Assembly (NCBI RefSeq): GCF_024349785.1
Contig: NZ_AP018817.1
Coordinates: 3,069,501 to 3,133,500, forward strand
Direction of reading: 5' to 3'
Length of the DNA: 64,000 nucleotides
From: Sphingomonas bisphenolicum
GTDB lineage: Bacteria > Pseudomonadota > Alphaproteobacteria > Sphingomonadales > Sphingomonadaceae
A program made the translations under genes and the position numbers. Within the stretch, counting starts at the first letter, position 1. Every line of letters begins with the position of its first letter. The notes beneath the pieces were generated by a model. That model made no database searches, was not told the DNA's origin, and was given only the letters and a program-made list of their open reading frames with translations. Below are positions 17,646 through 27,717 of the stretch, piece after piece.

Positions 17646-18503
17646 ATGATTCAGCCGCGAGACGCGACCCGTTTTGCCCGTATCCGCGCGCGGCTGGAAA
17701 CGATCCAGATCGCGCCTGGCCCACCGGCATGGGCGTTCGAATTTCTCCTCTTCGGCTTCAAGCAAGGCTGGGCCTGCCTGTTCGGCGGCCTGATGCTGAC
17801 GCTCCTGCTGGCAACGCACCTCTTCTATCCACCCGAAGCGCCGCTTCACCGTTATGATTTCCTTACGCTGGCGGCGCTCTCCATTCAGGCTGCCATGCTG
17901 GGCTTCCGGCTCGAAAGCTGGAGCGAGGCGAAGGTCATCTTCGCGTTCCACCTCATCGGCACGGTCATGGAATTGTTCAAGACCCATGCCGGTTCGTGGA
18001 TCTATCCGGAAGCCAGTCTGCTCCATGTCGGCCCCGTCCCGCTCTTCTCAGGCTTCATGTATGCAGCGGTAGGCAGCTATATCGCGCGCATCTGGCGCAT
18101 CTTCGACTTCCGCTTCACCTATTATCCGCCGGTCTGGGCCACGGCGCTGCTGGCCGCCACGATCTACGTCAATTTCTTTGCCCATCATTGGCTGCCGGAC
18201 ATGCGCTTGGCGCTGTTCGCGGCGGCAATCCTGCTGTTCGGCCGCACCTGGATTGTCTTTACGCCCTGGCACATACCGCGACGGATGCCGCTCCTCATCG
18301 GCTTCATCCTCGTCGCCCTGTTCATATGGTTCGCGGAAAATATCGGCACCTTCGCCAATGCCTGGACCTATCCCGATCAACGGCATGGCTGGCAGATGGT
18401 GAGCGTCGCCAAACTGGGCAGCTGGTATCTGCTGATCATCATCTCGTTCGTGCTCGTGTCCTTGATCCACGGCATGGGCACGAAGCGCGATCAGATCAGA
18501 TAA
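17646..18503 (+). CDS. DUF817 family membrane protein
   Basis: The product is 285 residues with about eight hydrophobic helices. The conserved DUF817 features are FEFLLFGFKQGWACLFGGLM at the first helix, VMELFKTHAGSWIYPE, FSGFMYAAVGSYIARIWRIF and FIWFAENIGTFANAWTYPDQ. The family has no demonstrated function. Its 3' end overlaps the convergent chemotaxis-type gene by 13 bases. Confidence 0.88.
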   Translation: MIQPRDATRFARIRARLETIQIAPGPPAWAFEFLLFGFKQGWACLFGGLMLTLLLATHLFYPPEAPLHRYDFLTLAALSIQAAMLGFRLESWSEAKVIFAFHLIGTVMELFKTHAGSWIYPEASLLHVGPVPLFSGFMYAAVGSYIARIWRIFDFRFTYYPPVWATALLAATIYVNFFAHHWLPDMRLALFAAAILLFGRTWIVFTPWHIPRRMPLLIGFILVALFIWFAENIGTFANAWTYPDQRHGWQMVSVAKLGSWYLLIIISFVLVSLIHGMGTKRDQIR

Positions 18504-19870
18504 CCGACCTCGTACAGTCCCCAGCGTCGCCCACCGAAGACCAGGGGCACGAACACGCTGCGCAGTGCGCGGTATCGACCTTCGCCCAGATCCTGCCGAT
18601 AGGTATAGAGGAAGAAGTCGCCCTCTTCCTGCAACGCCCGGCTGGTCTGGCTGTCCATGAAAATCTGCCGGTTGCGGGCGTTCTCCATATTCCAGTCGTG
18701 AGCACCGGCCCGCTGCGGCTGGCAGCGCGCGCTGATATGGGTGGGCAGATAGCCATTAATGTCGAGCAGGCAGCAGCCGACGATCGCACTGTCCTCGCCC
18801 GTGCGCCGGTCCAGTACCGGCCGCAACATGCCGTCGGCGAAATGGGTGAAGCCGTTGAGATATTGGGGCGGCGCCGATCCTTCGATCAGGCGATAGTCGG
18901 TGTCGAATAGCTGCGACAGGCTGATCTCCCCCGTCTCCAGCGCCCGTTCGATCAGCGCGCCCACCTCGTCTGCGCCATCTTCCGCCAGTCCGATATAGCG
19001 GCTGTTGCGCGTCTTCTGCGGACCGTGCGCGGCGGTATTCAGCATGGCGTTGGCCATGCCCTCCAGCCCTTCGAGCTGCTCACGCGCGACATCGACCCGC
19101 GCAGCGCTGTCGCTGGCGGACCGGCTGAACGTCGCAAGCCCATGGCGCAGTGCATTGACGTCGCCGTCGGCCGCATCGGTGCAGGTGACGATGGCGTCCG
19201 ATCGTTCGCCGAACTGGGTGACGAGCGAAGCGATTTCCGCCATGCTGAGCCGCAGTCGGTCGATATGCGCACCCGCCCCCCGGCCGCGCACGATATTGGC
19301 CTCCACCCCGCCGATCAGATGACGCGCATCCCGATCCAGCTGGATCAGCTTGTCGCCGGCCGACGCCGCGGATTCGCCCGCTTGCCCCGCCAGCCGCCTG
19401 ATCTCGTCCGCCACCACGGCAAAGCCCTGCGTCGCTGCGCCACCGCGCGCCGCCTCGATCGCGGCATTGACCCCCAGCATTCGTGTCTGCCGCGCGATCG
19501 CGCCCAGTTCCTCGCTGATATCGCCCACCGCTTCGATCACGGTCAGGAACTGGCGCAAATGCGCCTCCAGCCCGGTGACATGCTCCACCAGCCCCGCGAC
19601 CTCGCCCAGCGACAGGCCAATCACCTCATGTCCGTCGGCGATGATGCGTCCGGCGCGCCGTGCGGTCAGACTCAGCTCCTGCGCCGCGGCCACGCTCTCA
19701 TTCTGGCTGGCGGCCAGCGTTTCCATATTGGCCTGCAAATTCGCCAGATGCGCGGAATCGCCCTGGATACGACGGTTCAACTCGCCGAGATATCCAGCCG
19801 TTTCGCTGCACTGCAATGCGATGTCGCCCGACCGTTCCCCCAGATCAGCCAGCAAGTCCCTGTTTTCCAA
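18491..19870 (-). CDS. soluble methyl-accepting chemotaxis-type protein with C-terminal sensor-like domain
   Basis: The product is 459 residues without a signal peptide or transmembrane segment, so it is cytoplasmic. The signalling coiled coil occupies about residues 20-285, with the hairpin tip ARQTRMLGVNAAIEAARGGA and QGFAVVADEIRRLAGQAGES. The C-terminal ~150 residues (LSQLFDTDYRLIEGSAPPQY, later FFLYTYRQDLGEGRYRALRS) look like the Cache-like domain that follows the signalling module in some alphaproteobacterial receptors. Methyl-accepting receptors control CheA, but no other che gene is in this window. Confidence 0.8.
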   Translation of the reverse strand: MENRDLLADLGERSGDIALQCSETAGYLGELNRRIQGDSAHLANLQANMETLAASQNESVAAAQELSLTARRAGRIIADGHEVIGLSLGEVAGLVEHVTGLEAHLRQFLTVIEAVGDISEELGAIARQTRMLGVNAAIEAARGGAATQGFAVVADEIRRLAGQAGESAASAGDKLIQLDRDARHLIGGVEANIVRGRGAGAHIDRLRLSMAEIASLVTQFGERSDAIVTCTDAADGDVNALRHGLATFSRSASDSAARVDVAREQLEGLEGMANAMLNTAAHGPQKTRNSRYIGLAEDGADEVGALIERALETGEISLSQLFDTDYRLIEGSAPPQYLNGFTHFADGMLRPVLDRRTGEDSAIVGCCLLDINGYLPTHISARCQPQRAGAHDWNMENARNRQIFMDSQTSRALQEEGDFFLYTYRQDLGEGRYRALRSVFVPLVFGGRRWGLYEVGYLI

Positions 19871-19999
19871 GCGCGCCCCTGCTCATCTTTGTGCCGCGGA
19901 TAGTGACGGATTAACCATGCACTGCAACACTTAATATTCGGACAATCCATGCGACGACGGCAGCTTGCATCGCGCCGCGCGCTGGCCGACAAGCGGACC

Positions 20000-21175
20000 A
20001 TGCTGCTCAACTTTCTCGATGCGCTCCGCGCCGCCGGCATCAACGCCAGCATCAAGGAGCATCTGCTGCTGCTCGAAGCGCTCGACCGCGACGTCATCGC
20101 CCGGCGGCCGGAGGATTTCTATTATCTCGCCCGCGCCACCTATGTGAAGGACGAAGGGCTGCTCGACCGGTTCGACCAGGTGTTCGCCAAGGTGTTCAAG
20201 GGCGTGCTGGGCCAGGATGGGGTCGAGGCGGAGATACCCGAGGAATGGCTGCGCCTCGCCGCCGAAAAATTCCTCAGCCCCGAGGAAATGGAGAAGATCA
20301 GATCCCTGGGCGACTGGGACGAGATCATGAAAACGCTCAAGGAGCGGCTGGAGGAGCAGAAGGGCCGGCATCAGGGCGGCAACAAGTGGATTGGCACCGG
20401 CGGCACCTCCCCTTTCGGTAATGGCGGCTACAATCCGGAAGGCGTGCGGATCGGCGGCGAATCCCGGCACAAGCGCGCAATCAAGGTCTGGGAAAAGCGC
20501 GAATTCGCCAATCTCGACAATGCCAAGGAACTGGGCACCCGCAACATCAAGGTCGCGCTGCGCCGCCTGCGCCGCTTCGCGCGCGAAGGCGCGGCCGATG
20601 AACTGGACCTCGATGAAACAATCCGCGGCACCGCACGACAGGGCTGGCTCGACATCCGTATGCGGCCCGAACGGCATAATGCGGTCAAGCTGCTGCTCTT
20701 CCTCGACGTCGGCGGATCGATGGACCCGTTCGTCACGCTGTGCGAGGAACTGTTTTCAGCCGCGACCGGCGAATTCAAGAATATGGAATTCTTCTACTTC
20801 CACAATTGCCTCTATGAAGGCGTGTGGAAGGATAATCGCCGCCGCTTTTCGGAGCGTATCCCGACCTGGGACATTCTCCACAAATATGGCCATGACTATA
20901 AGGTCATCTTCGTCGGCGACGCGGCAATGAGCCCTTATGAAATCGCCCATCCAGGTGGTTCGGTCGAACATATGAACGAGGAAGCCGGCGCCGTCTGGCT
21001 CAAGCGCGTCGCCCACACCTATCCCGCCTGCATCTGGCTCAATCCCGCGGCGCAAGCGCATTGGGGCTATAGCCAGTCGACTAAGATGATCCGCGACCTC
21101 ATGAACGATCGCATGTACCCGCTGACGATCCAGGGCATAGACGCGGCGATGCGCGAACTGACGCGCAAACGGTGA
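20000..21175 (+). CDS. CoxE-like von Willebrand A domain protein
   Basis: The product is 391 residues from ATG 20000 (MLLNFLDALRAAGINASIKE), which matches family N-termini better than the ATG at 19949. The middle has WIGTGGTSPFGNGGYNPEGV, and the VWA domain starts with LLLFLDVGGSMDPFVTLCEE, a MIDAS-like DxGxS metal site. The C-terminus has NPAAQAHWGYSQSTKMIRDL. CoxE-like VWA proteins work with MoxR ATPases in maturation of metalloenzymes or other complexes. The MoxR gene at 15139-15984 is the likely partner. Confidence 0.88.
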   Translation: MLLNFLDALRAAGINASIKEHLLLLEALDRDVIARRPEDFYYLARATYVKDEGLLDRFDQVFAKVFKGVLGQDGVEAEIPEEWLRLAAEKFLSPEEMEKIRSLGDWDEIMKTLKERLEEQKGRHQGGNKWIGTGGTSPFGNGGYNPEGVRIGGESRHKRAIKVWEKREFANLDNAKELGTRNIKVALRRLRRFAREGAADELDLDETIRGTARQGWLDIRMRPERHNAVKLLLFLDVGGSMDPFVTLCEELFSAATGEFKNMEFFYFHNCLYEGVWKDNRRRFSERIPTWDILHKYGHDYKVIFVGDAAMSPYEIAHPGGSVEHMNEEAGAVWLKRVAHTYPACIWLNPAAQAHWGYSQSTKMIRDLMNDRMYPLTIQGIDAAMRELTRKR

Positions 21176-21282
21176 ACCATGGCGTCAAGGCCGACGGCCT
21201 GAGCCAGGCGCCGGCAGGGATGACAATATAGGAATGCCGGCCTGCACCGCCCCCTTCATCGCCATTCTTACATCATTAGCCC

Positions 21283-22368
21283 TCACGGCCGGAACAGCAC
21301 CCCGCCGGTCATCGGTTCGGGCGCGCCGGTGGTCCCCGGAAAGCTGATCGGCAGCCCCTTCAAATGCCGTACCGCCATATAAGCGAAGCCCTGCGCCTCC
21401 AGCGCGTCCCCGTTCCAACCCAATCCATCGACCGACAGCACTGCCGCGCCGGTCCGCTCGGCCAGCATAGCCATGAGCATATCATTTTGCCGTCCGCCAC
21501 CCGCGACATGGATCGCTCGCACCCGCTCCGGCAAGTGATCGACCGCCCGCGCCACCGCCGCCGCTGTGAAGGCCGTCAACGTCGCCGCGCCATCCTCCAG
21601 TGAAAGACCCTGCACCGTATCGATGCTGAACTGCTCGCGATCGATGCTCTTGGGCGGCAGCGCGTCGAACCAGGGATCGGCCATCATCGCCGCCAACCGC
21701 GCCTCATCAACGCGCCCCCGCGCCGCACATGCCCCGCCCGCGTCATAGGCGGCATCGCCATGCGTCTGCATCCAATTGTCGATCAGCCCGCTCGCCATGC
21801 CGGTGTCGAACGCGATCAGCGTGCCGTCCGATCCGATAAAGGTAATGTTCGCCACCCCGCCCAGGTTGAGCACCGCCGCCGGCTTGTCCAGCCCCGCCGC
21901 CAGCGCCCGATGATAGACGGGCAACAGCGGCGCGCCCTGCCCGCCCGCCGCCACATCGGCGCTGCGCAGGTCGGCTACGACCGGAATGCCGAACGCCCCG
22001 GCCAGGCCCACCCCGTCGCCGATCTGCCAGGTCCAGCCTCGATCGGGCCGATGCGCGACGGTATGGCCGTGAAAGCCGATCACGCCCACATCCTCGGCGA
22101 TATGCCCGCTACGGCCCAGCAAATCCGCGACTGCCTGCACATGGCGCTCGGTCAGTTCCACCTCGACCGAGGCGAGCAGCGGCTCGAAGCCAGGCTTATC
22201 CATCGCCATCGCCCGCTGGCACGCTTCGGCCAGCCGCAGGCGAAAGCCGTCATCATAGGCCATGGCGTGAAATTCGATCGCGTGGCTAAGCCCCTCGCCG
22301 TCCGTTTCGATCAGCGCCGCGTCGATTCCGTCGCGCGATGTGCCGGACATCAGGCCGATTGCCAACAT
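21283..22368 (-). CDS. anmK: anhydro-N-acetylmuramic acid kinase
   Basis: The product is 361 residues from the ATG at 22366-22368 ([20 protein letters not shown]). Family motifs are [51 protein letters not shown] and [14 protein letters not shown]. AnmK phosphorylates and opens 1,6-anhydro-MurNAc during peptidoglycan recycling. It is divergent from tyrS with only 55 bases between the start codons, a common pairing in alphaproteobacteria. Confidence 0.96.
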   Translation of the reverse strand: MLAIGLMSGTSRDGIDAALIETDGEGLSHAIEFHAMAYDDGFRLRLAEACQRAMAMDKPGFEPLLASVEVELTERHVQAVADLLGRSGHIAEDVGVIGFHGHTVAHRPDRGWTWQIGDGVGLAGAFGIPVVADLRSADVAAGGQGAPLLPVYHRALAAGLDKPAAVLNLGGVANITFIGSDGTLIAFDTGMASGLIDNWMQTHGDAAYDAGGACAARGRVDEARLAAMMADPWFDALPPKSIDREQFSIDTVQGLSLEDGAATLTAFTAAAVARAVDHLPERVRAIHVAGGGRQNDMLMAMLAERTGAAVLSVDGLGWNGDALEAQGFAYMAVRHLKGLPISFPGTTGAPEPMTGGVLFRP

Positions 22369-22423
22369 GATCGAAAACTCCGCCTCTTTAACAGTCGCAA
22401 CCGCAATGCTACAGGCGCGCGCC

Positions 22424-23641
22424 ATGAGCAACTATCAGTCCGATCTTCTCCGCCTGCTCGACACGCGCGGCTATATCCACCAGCTGACCGACGCGCAGGG
22501 GCTTGACGCCCTCGCCAAAAGCCAGGTGGTGCCCGGCTATATAGGTTTCGATCCGACCGCGCCATCGCTGCATGTCGGCAGCCTGGTGCAGATCATGATG
22601 CTGCGCCGGATGCAGCAGGCCGGCCATAAGCCGATCGTGCTGATGGGCGGCGGCACCGGCAAGATCGGCGACCCCAGCTTCAAGGATGAAGCCCGCAAGC
22701 TGATGACCGGCGACACGATCGCGTCCAACGTCGCCAGCATCAAGCGGGTGTTCGAAAAATTCCTGACCTTCGGCGAAGGCCCGACCGACGCCGTGATGGT
22801 CGACAATGCCGACTGGCTCGACGCGCTGGAATATATCCCCTTCCTGCGCGACATCGGCCAGCATTTTTCGGTCAACCGGATGCTCAGCTTCGATTCGGTG
22901 AAGATGCGCCTCGACCGCGAACAGTCGCTGTCCTTCCTCGAATTCAACTATATGATCCTGCAGGCCTACGACTTTCTCGAACTGTCGCGCCGCTCGGCCT
23001 GCCGCCTGCAGATGGGCGGCTCCGACCAGTGGGGCAATATCGTCAACGGTATCGAACTTTCGCGCCGGGTGGACGGCACGCAGGTCTTCGGCCTGACCAG
23101 CCCGCTCATCACCACCGCCGACGGCGGGAAGATGGGCAAGACCATGAACGGCGCGGTGTGGCTGAACGCCGACGCCCTGCCCGCCTATGACTATTGGCAA
23201 TTCTGGCGCAACACCCAGGATGCCGATGTCGGCCGCTTCCTACGCCTCTTCACCGACCTGCCGCTGGACGAGATCGCCCGGCTGGAGGCGCTGGAAGGCG
23301 CGGAGATCAATGAGGCGAAGAAGATCCTGGCCCATGCCGCCACCGCCATGGCCCATGGCAAGGAGGCCGCGACCGCGGCCGCCGAAACCGCGCGCAAGAC
23401 TTTCGAGGAAGGCGCGTCGGACGCCAACCTGCCGACCGTCAGCCTCGGCGCGGACGGCCTGAACGTCGTGCAGGCCACCACCGGCCTTGGCTTCGCCACC
23501 TCCAACAAGGAAGTGCGCCGCAAACTGGGCGAAGGCGCAATCCGGGTAAATGGCGATGTCGTCACCGATCCCGCCGTCACGCTCAAGCCCGGCGATAAGC
23601 TGAGCTTCGGTGCGAAGAAGCACGGTCTGGTCGTCGCCTGA
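22424..23641 (+). CDS. tyrS: tyrosyl-tRNA synthetase
   Basis: The product is 405 residues from ATG 22424. The class I HIGH-like motif is [20 protein letters not shown] and the KMSKS-like motif is [11 protein letters not shown]. The tyrosine/tRNA-binding part has [20 protein letters not shown], and the C-terminal S4 domain ([20 protein letters not shown]) is present. It charges tRNA-Tyr in the cytoplasm. Confidence 0.97.
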   Translation: MSNYQSDLLRLLDTRGYIHQLTDAQGLDALAKSQVVPGYIGFDPTAPSLHVGSLVQIMMLRRMQQAGHKPIVLMGGGTGKIGDPSFKDEARKLMTGDTIASNVASIKRVFEKFLTFGEGPTDAVMVDNADWLDALEYIPFLRDIGQHFSVNRMLSFDSVKMRLDREQSLSFLEFNYMILQAYDFLELSRRSACRLQMGGSDQWGNIVNGIELSRRVDGTQVFGLTSPLITTADGGKMGKTMNGAVWLNADALPAYDYWQFWRNTQDADVGRFLRLFTDLPLDEIARLEALEGAEINEAKKILAHAATAMAHGKEAATAAAETARKTFEEGASDANLPTVSLGADGLNVVQATTGLGFATSNKEVRRKLGEGAIRVNGDVVTDPAVTLKPGDKLSFGAKKHGLVVA

Positions 23642-23647
23642 AAATTC

Positions 23648-23678
23648 GTCATTGCGAGCGCAGAGCGCTCGCAATGAC
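23648..23678 (+). repeat. perfect 14-bp palindrome after tyrS
   Basis: GTCATTGCGAGCGC and GCGCTCGCAATGAC are separated by AGA, 6 bases after the tyrS stop. The stem is strong but no T-run follows. It could stop transcription in a Rho-assisted way, or it may be a copy of a dispersed palindromic repeat; the GTCATTGCGAG motif is frequent in such families. Confidence 0.75.
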
Positions 23679-23772
23679 CGACCATGGCAACAAACCGGCA
23701 AAAGAGCGTTAGCCCCCGATTAACGCTCCTTCCTATCGACTCGTCCATTTCCAACGGCTTAGACTCGGGGCC

Positions 23773-24129
23773 ATGTCGTCCTCCGTCTTCGCCAATCTCG
23801 GCCATGTGCTACGCTCGCGCGACCCTGCGGTCGATCAACGCCGTGCGCAGCGCGAACTGGTCGACATGGTGAGCCATGTCACGGTGCAGGGGCGTAGTCA
23901 TGGCGTACGGATCATCAATATCTCCGCCCTCGGCCTGATGTGCCGCAGCGACAGCGCCTTATTACAGGGCGAACGGGTCAGCATCTGGTTGCCGATCCTA
24001 AAGGACTATCCCGCTGAAATACGCTGGGTGGAGGATGGCCGGTTCGGCATGGAGTTTTACGAGCCGATCAGCCCCAAAATCTATGACGCGATGCTGTCGC
24101 TCATTCCGCCGCGCCGGACGGCCTGGTAA
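23773..24129 (+). CDS. PilZ domain protein
   Basis: The product is 118 residues, essentially one PilZ domain. It has an RRAQRELVDMVSH segment where the c-di-GMP-binding RxxxR motif is expected, then the D/NxSxxG-type motif as VRIINISALGLMCRSD, and the closing strand IRWVEDGRFGMEF. PilZ domains bind c-di-GMP to control motility, polysaccharide or other outputs. Asn replaces the usual Asp of DxSxxG, as in many alphaproteobacterial members. Its 3' end overlaps the convergent MscS-type gene by 29 bases. Confidence 0.85.
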   Translation: MSSSVFANLGHVLRSRDPAVDQRRAQRELVDMVSHVTVQGRSHGVRIINISALGLMCRSDSALLQGERVSIWLPILKDYPAEIRWVEDGRFGMEFYEPISPKIYDAMLSLIPPRRTAW

Positions 24130-25228
24130 TTTCCGGACTGATGGCGTCAAGTCCGGCGACGTCCAGCCGGGCTAAGCCCTCTCCTGCCTCCACCCGCTGA
24201 CGCCCGCGCACCAGCGCTTCGGGCATCTCGGTGCGCAGGAAGCTCAACATAGCCTCCCGCACTTCGCAGCGCAGGTCGAACGCAATACCCGCATTGCGCG
24301 CGCTCAACAGCCCGCGCAGTTCCAGCGCGTCGGCGCGATGATCCGTCACCTGCAGGATCGCGACCCGCCCGTCCCAGCGGCCGTTCGCCTTCACCGCCTC
24401 GACGAATCGGGTGCGGATACGCTCGATATCCGCGGTGGGGTCGACATAGAGGAACACGGTGCCCAGCAGGTCGGACGTCTTGGTGGTCCAGTTCTGGAAC
24501 GGTTTTTCCAGGAAGTAGGATACCGGCACCACCATTCGCCGGTCGTCCCAGATACGGATGATGACATAGGTCAGCCTGATTTCCTCGACCCGCCCCCATT
24601 CGCCCTCGACGATCACGACGTCGTCAAGCCGGATCGGTTCGGAAAAGGCCATCTGCACGCCCGCGATCAGATTCTTGAGCGCCGGCTGAGCCGCCGCGCC
24701 GACCGCAAGCGCTGCAAGGCCCGCCGAGGCCATCAACGACACGCCGATCGTCCGCACGCCCGGAATGGCGATCAGCATCATCGCGATCACGAAGAAGCCG
24801 ATGATGCACTGGCAGATGCGGTAGAGGATGCTGATCTTTGTCCGCCGCCGCCGGGCTTTGAGATTATCCTCGACGCTGATGTCGGCGCGCTCCTCCAGCA
24901 TCGCCTTGCCCGCGCGCATTACGCGGAAGATCAGCCAGCCGACCAGCAGCGCAAAGATCATCCGCGCCCCGATCGACCAGATATCTTCCGTGCCCGGCCC
25001 TACCTTGATCGACTTGAGGCCCGCGCCCAATGCCAGCAACACCACCAGCCATCGCGTCGGCTGGAAGATGGCGGGCAGCAGCACCGGCTCGATCTTCGAA
25101 TGTTTCGCAACCCGCAGTGCGATCCAGTAGAGCGCCCAGTGGATCAGGAAAGCGGCAGCCACCGCAATGGCGATCGACATCGCCGCCATGGGCGTGATGT
25201 GGGTCAAACTTATATCCGTCATCGACAA
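24101..25228 (-). CDS. MscS-family mechanosensitive ion channel
   Basis: The product is 375 residues with several N-terminal hydrophobic helices. The MscS pore helix and beta domain follow: LAALAVGAAAQPALKNLIAG, QMAFSEPIRLDDVVIVEGEW, RVEEIRLTYVIIRIWDDRRM and VPVSYFLEKPFQNWT. Such channels open under membrane tension to release osmolytes on hypo-osmotic shock. The Ala/Gly-rich pore helix (TM3) precedes the conserved Q-P-A-L-K-N-L-I-A-G. Confidence 0.93.
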   Translation of the reverse strand: MSMTDISLTHITPMAAMSIAIAVAAAFLIHWALYWIALRVAKHSKIEPVLLPAIFQPTRWLVVLLALGAGLKSIKVGPGTEDIWSIGARMIFALLVGWLIFRVMRAGKAMLEERADISVEDNLKARRRRTKISILYRICQCIIGFFVIAMMLIAIPGVRTIGVSLMASAGLAALAVGAAAQPALKNLIAGVQMAFSEPIRLDDVVIVEGEWGRVEEIRLTYVIIRIWDDRRMVVPVSYFLEKPFQNWTTKTSDLLGTVFLYVDPTADIERIRTRFVEAVKANGRWDGRVAILQVTDHRADALELRGLLSARNAGIAFDLRCEVREAMLSFLRTEMPEALVRGRQRVEAGEGLARLDVAGLDAISPEITRPSGAAE

Positions 25229-25297
25229 GGCAACGCCATGACCGCTCTGACGTTTCGCAGTTGCAGCAAAAAAGAGACGAGCGGTTCCGTTGGAAGG

Positions 25298-27361
25298 CTA
25301 TCCGCCCCGTAACAACCCCACAGCCGCATCCTTCTCGAACAGATACAGACATGTCCGCGCCGCCTGCCCCCGCGCGCTGTCCAGCCCACCGTCCCGTTCG
25401 ATCAGCAAATGCGCATCGTCCCGCGCGCTATCCACCAGCGCCGCGACATGCTCCGGCGTTGCGACCTTCAGTTCCGCCTCTCCCGACTGGCGCGTGCCCA
25501 GCACTTCGCCCGCGCCACGCAGCTTCAGATCCTCCTCGGCGATCCGGAATCCGTCATTCGTCTCGCGCATCAGCGCCAGTCGCGCGCGCGACGTCTCGCC
25601 CAGCGCATTGCCGCGCAGCAGCAGGCAGACCGACGGCTTGTCGCCACGCCCCACGCGCCCACGTAGCTGGTGGAGTTGCGCGAGGCCGAACCGCTCCGCC
25701 CCCTCGATGATGATGAGGCTGGAGTTGGGCACATCCACGCCCACTTCGATCACCGTCGTCGCCACCAATATCTGCGTGCGATTGGCGGCAAAGGCCTCCA
25801 TCGCCGCATCCTTGTCCGGTCCCTTCATCCGGCCATGGACAAGGCCTACACGCGCCCCGAACCGCTGCCGCAGCGACTCCGCCCGCATTTCCGCCGCGGC
25901 CTGATCGCTCGTCTCGCTTTCCTCGACCAGCGGGCACACCCAATAGGCCTGCCCTCCGCCCTCGACATGGCGGGCCAGCGCCTCCACCACCTCGTCCAGC
26001 CGGCTGGCGGCCATGACGAGCGTCTGGATTGGCTGACGCCCCGGCGGCATCTCGTCCAGCCGCGACACGTCCATCTCGCCATAATATGTCAGCGTCAGCG
26101 TGCGCGGGATCGGCGTCGCCGTCATCACCAGCAGATGCGGAGACCGTTCCGCCTTGCTCGCCAGCATCATGCGCTGCGCCACGCCGAAGCGATGCTGCTC
26201 GTCGATCACGGCCAGACCCAGCGCCTTATACTGCACCGCTTCCTGAAAGATGGCGTGGGTGCCGACAAGGATGTCGATGCTGCCGTCCGCCAGCCCCATC
26301 AGCGTGGCTTCCCGGACCTTGCCCTTCTCACGCCCGGTCAGGATCGCGATCTCGATCGGCAGGCCCGACGCCATTTTCCGCAGCGTCTCATGATGTTGCC
26401 GCGCCAAAATCTCGGTCGGCGCCAGCATCGCACCCTGCATCCCGGCCTCGACCGCGTTCAGCAGCGCCATCAGCGCCACCAAGGTCTTGCCCGACCCGAC
26501 ATCGCCCTGAAGCAGCCGCAGCATCGGCGTCGCCTGCGCCATGTCGCCTTCGATCTCGCCGATCGCCCGTCGCTGCGCGCCCGTAGGCGCGAAGGGCAAT
26601 TTCAGCATGTCCCGCAATCGCCCATCGCCCTGGATCGAGACGCCCCGCCGCCTGCGCGAGGATTGCCGCACCAGCATCAGCGCCAACTGTCCTGCGAAAA
26701 TCTCGTCATAGGCCAGTCGCTCGCGCGCCATGGCGTCGGACGGGTCGGCATGAACCCGACCCAGCGCTTCGCGCCAGGCAGGCCAATCCTTGCGCGCCAG
26801 CAGGCTCGGCTCGATCCATTCGGGCAGGTCGGGCGCGCGGCTCAGCGCCTGTCCCGCAATGTCACGCATCCGGTTGTTGGTCAGCCCTTCGGATAGCCCA
26901 TAGACAGATTCGCGCGGCGGCACCGTGCCGCCTTCTTCGGGCGGCAACACATAGTCCGGGTGGACGATCTGGAGATTGTCGCCATAGGCCTCCAGCTTCC
27001 CCGACACGAATTTCGGCTCGTTCAATGGCAGCAATTTGCGCGGCCAGCCGCTATTCCGGCCGAAATAGACCAGCGCCACATGATTGCCGTAGCGATCGAC
27101 CGCATCGACGCGAAAGGGCGCGCGCGCGCTGCCGCTGGCGCGATAATCGACCGGCGTCAGTTCGATCCCGACCACTCGCCCGGCATCGGCCATGTCCAGC
27201 CTGTCGGTCAGGTGGCGGTCCACCCAGCTAACCGGCAGATGAAAGGCGACATCGACCGCCCGCGCCAGCCCCAGCCGCTCCAGAGGACGGGCCAGCGTGG
27301 GGCCGATCCCCTTGAACAGGGATATTTCGGCAAAGAGCGGATTGAGAATATCGGGTCGCAT
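25298..27361 (-). CDS. recG: ATP-dependent DNA helicase RecG
   Basis: The product is 687 residues from ATG 27359-27361 (MRPDILNPLFAEISLFKGIG). The N-terminal wedge/OB domain is followed by superfamily 2 helicase motifs: Walker A LLQGDVGSGKTLVALMAL, DEQHRFGVAQR, the TATPIPRTLTLTYYGEMD motif and LHQLRGRVGRGDKPSVCLLL. RecG remodels stalled replication forks and Holliday junctions. It is divergent from sdhE with 86 bases between the start codons. Confidence 0.97.
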   Translation of the reverse strand: MRPDILNPLFAEISLFKGIGPTLARPLERLGLARAVDVAFHLPVSWVDRHLTDRLDMADAGRVVGIELTPVDYRASGSARAPFRVDAVDRYGNHVALVYFGRNSGWPRKLLPLNEPKFVSGKLEAYGDNLQIVHPDYVLPPEEGGTVPPRESVYGLSEGLTNNRMRDIAGQALSRAPDLPEWIEPSLLARKDWPAWREALGRVHADPSDAMARERLAYDEIFAGQLALMLVRQSSRRRRGVSIQGDGRLRDMLKLPFAPTGAQRRAIGEIEGDMAQATPMLRLLQGDVGSGKTLVALMALLNAVEAGMQGAMLAPTEILARQHHETLRKMASGLPIEIAILTGREKGKVREATLMGLADGSIDILVGTHAIFQEAVQYKALGLAVIDEQHRFGVAQRMMLASKAERSPHLLVMTATPIPRTLTLTYYGEMDVSRLDEMPPGRQPIQTLVMAASRLDEVVEALARHVEGGGQAYWVCPLVEESETSDQAAAEMRAESLRQRFGARVGLVHGRMKGPDKDAAMEAFAANRTQILVATTVIEVGVDVPNSSLIIIEGAERFGLAQLHQLRGRVGRGDKPSVCLLLRGNALGETSRARLALMRETNDGFRIAEEDLKLRGAGEVLGTRQSGEAELKVATPEHVAALVDSARDDAHLLIERDGGLDSARGQAARTCLYLFEKDAAVGLLRGG

Positions 27362-27447
27362 GGCTATCTGGCTGCCTGTAGCTGAGCAGGGGCGGTCATA
27401 CAAATCCCCGATCGGCCATTTTGCCATGCCCGCAAAAGGAACAAATT

Positions 27448-27714
27448 GTGAACGACACCCCCCTGATGCGCCGTCTGAAATTTCGGGCCTGGCACCGCGG
27501 CACGCGCGAATCGGATTACACGGTCGGCGGTTTCTTCGAACGCTATCATGCAGAATGGAATGCGGAAGAGATCGATTGGTTCGAACGGTTCATGGAGGAG
27601 CAGGACGCCGACATCATCGGCTGGGCGCTCGGCACCATCCCAGTGCCGGACGAATGGAAAGGCCCGATGATGGACAAGTTCCTGAAGCTCGATTTCGTGA
27701 AGATCGAGAACTGA
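27448..27714 (+). CDS. sdhE: FAD assembly factor SdhE (succinate dehydrogenase assembly factor 2)
   Basis: The product is 88 residues from GTG 27448, set by AAAGGA upstream and by the family N-terminus DTPLMRRLKFRAWHRGTRES. The RGxxE motif (RGTRE) essential for flavinylation is intact, and EWNAEEIDWFERFMEEQDAD is the conserved helical core. SdhE helps attach FAD covalently to SdhA. Its neighbours recG and mfd show the common alphaproteobacterial order recG-sdhE-mfd. Confidence 0.94.
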   Translation: MNDTPLMRRLKFRAWHRGTRESDYTVGGFFERYHAEWNAEEIDWFERFMEEQDADIIGWALGTIPVPDEWKGPMMDKFLKLDFVKIEN

Positions 27715-27717
27715 TCC

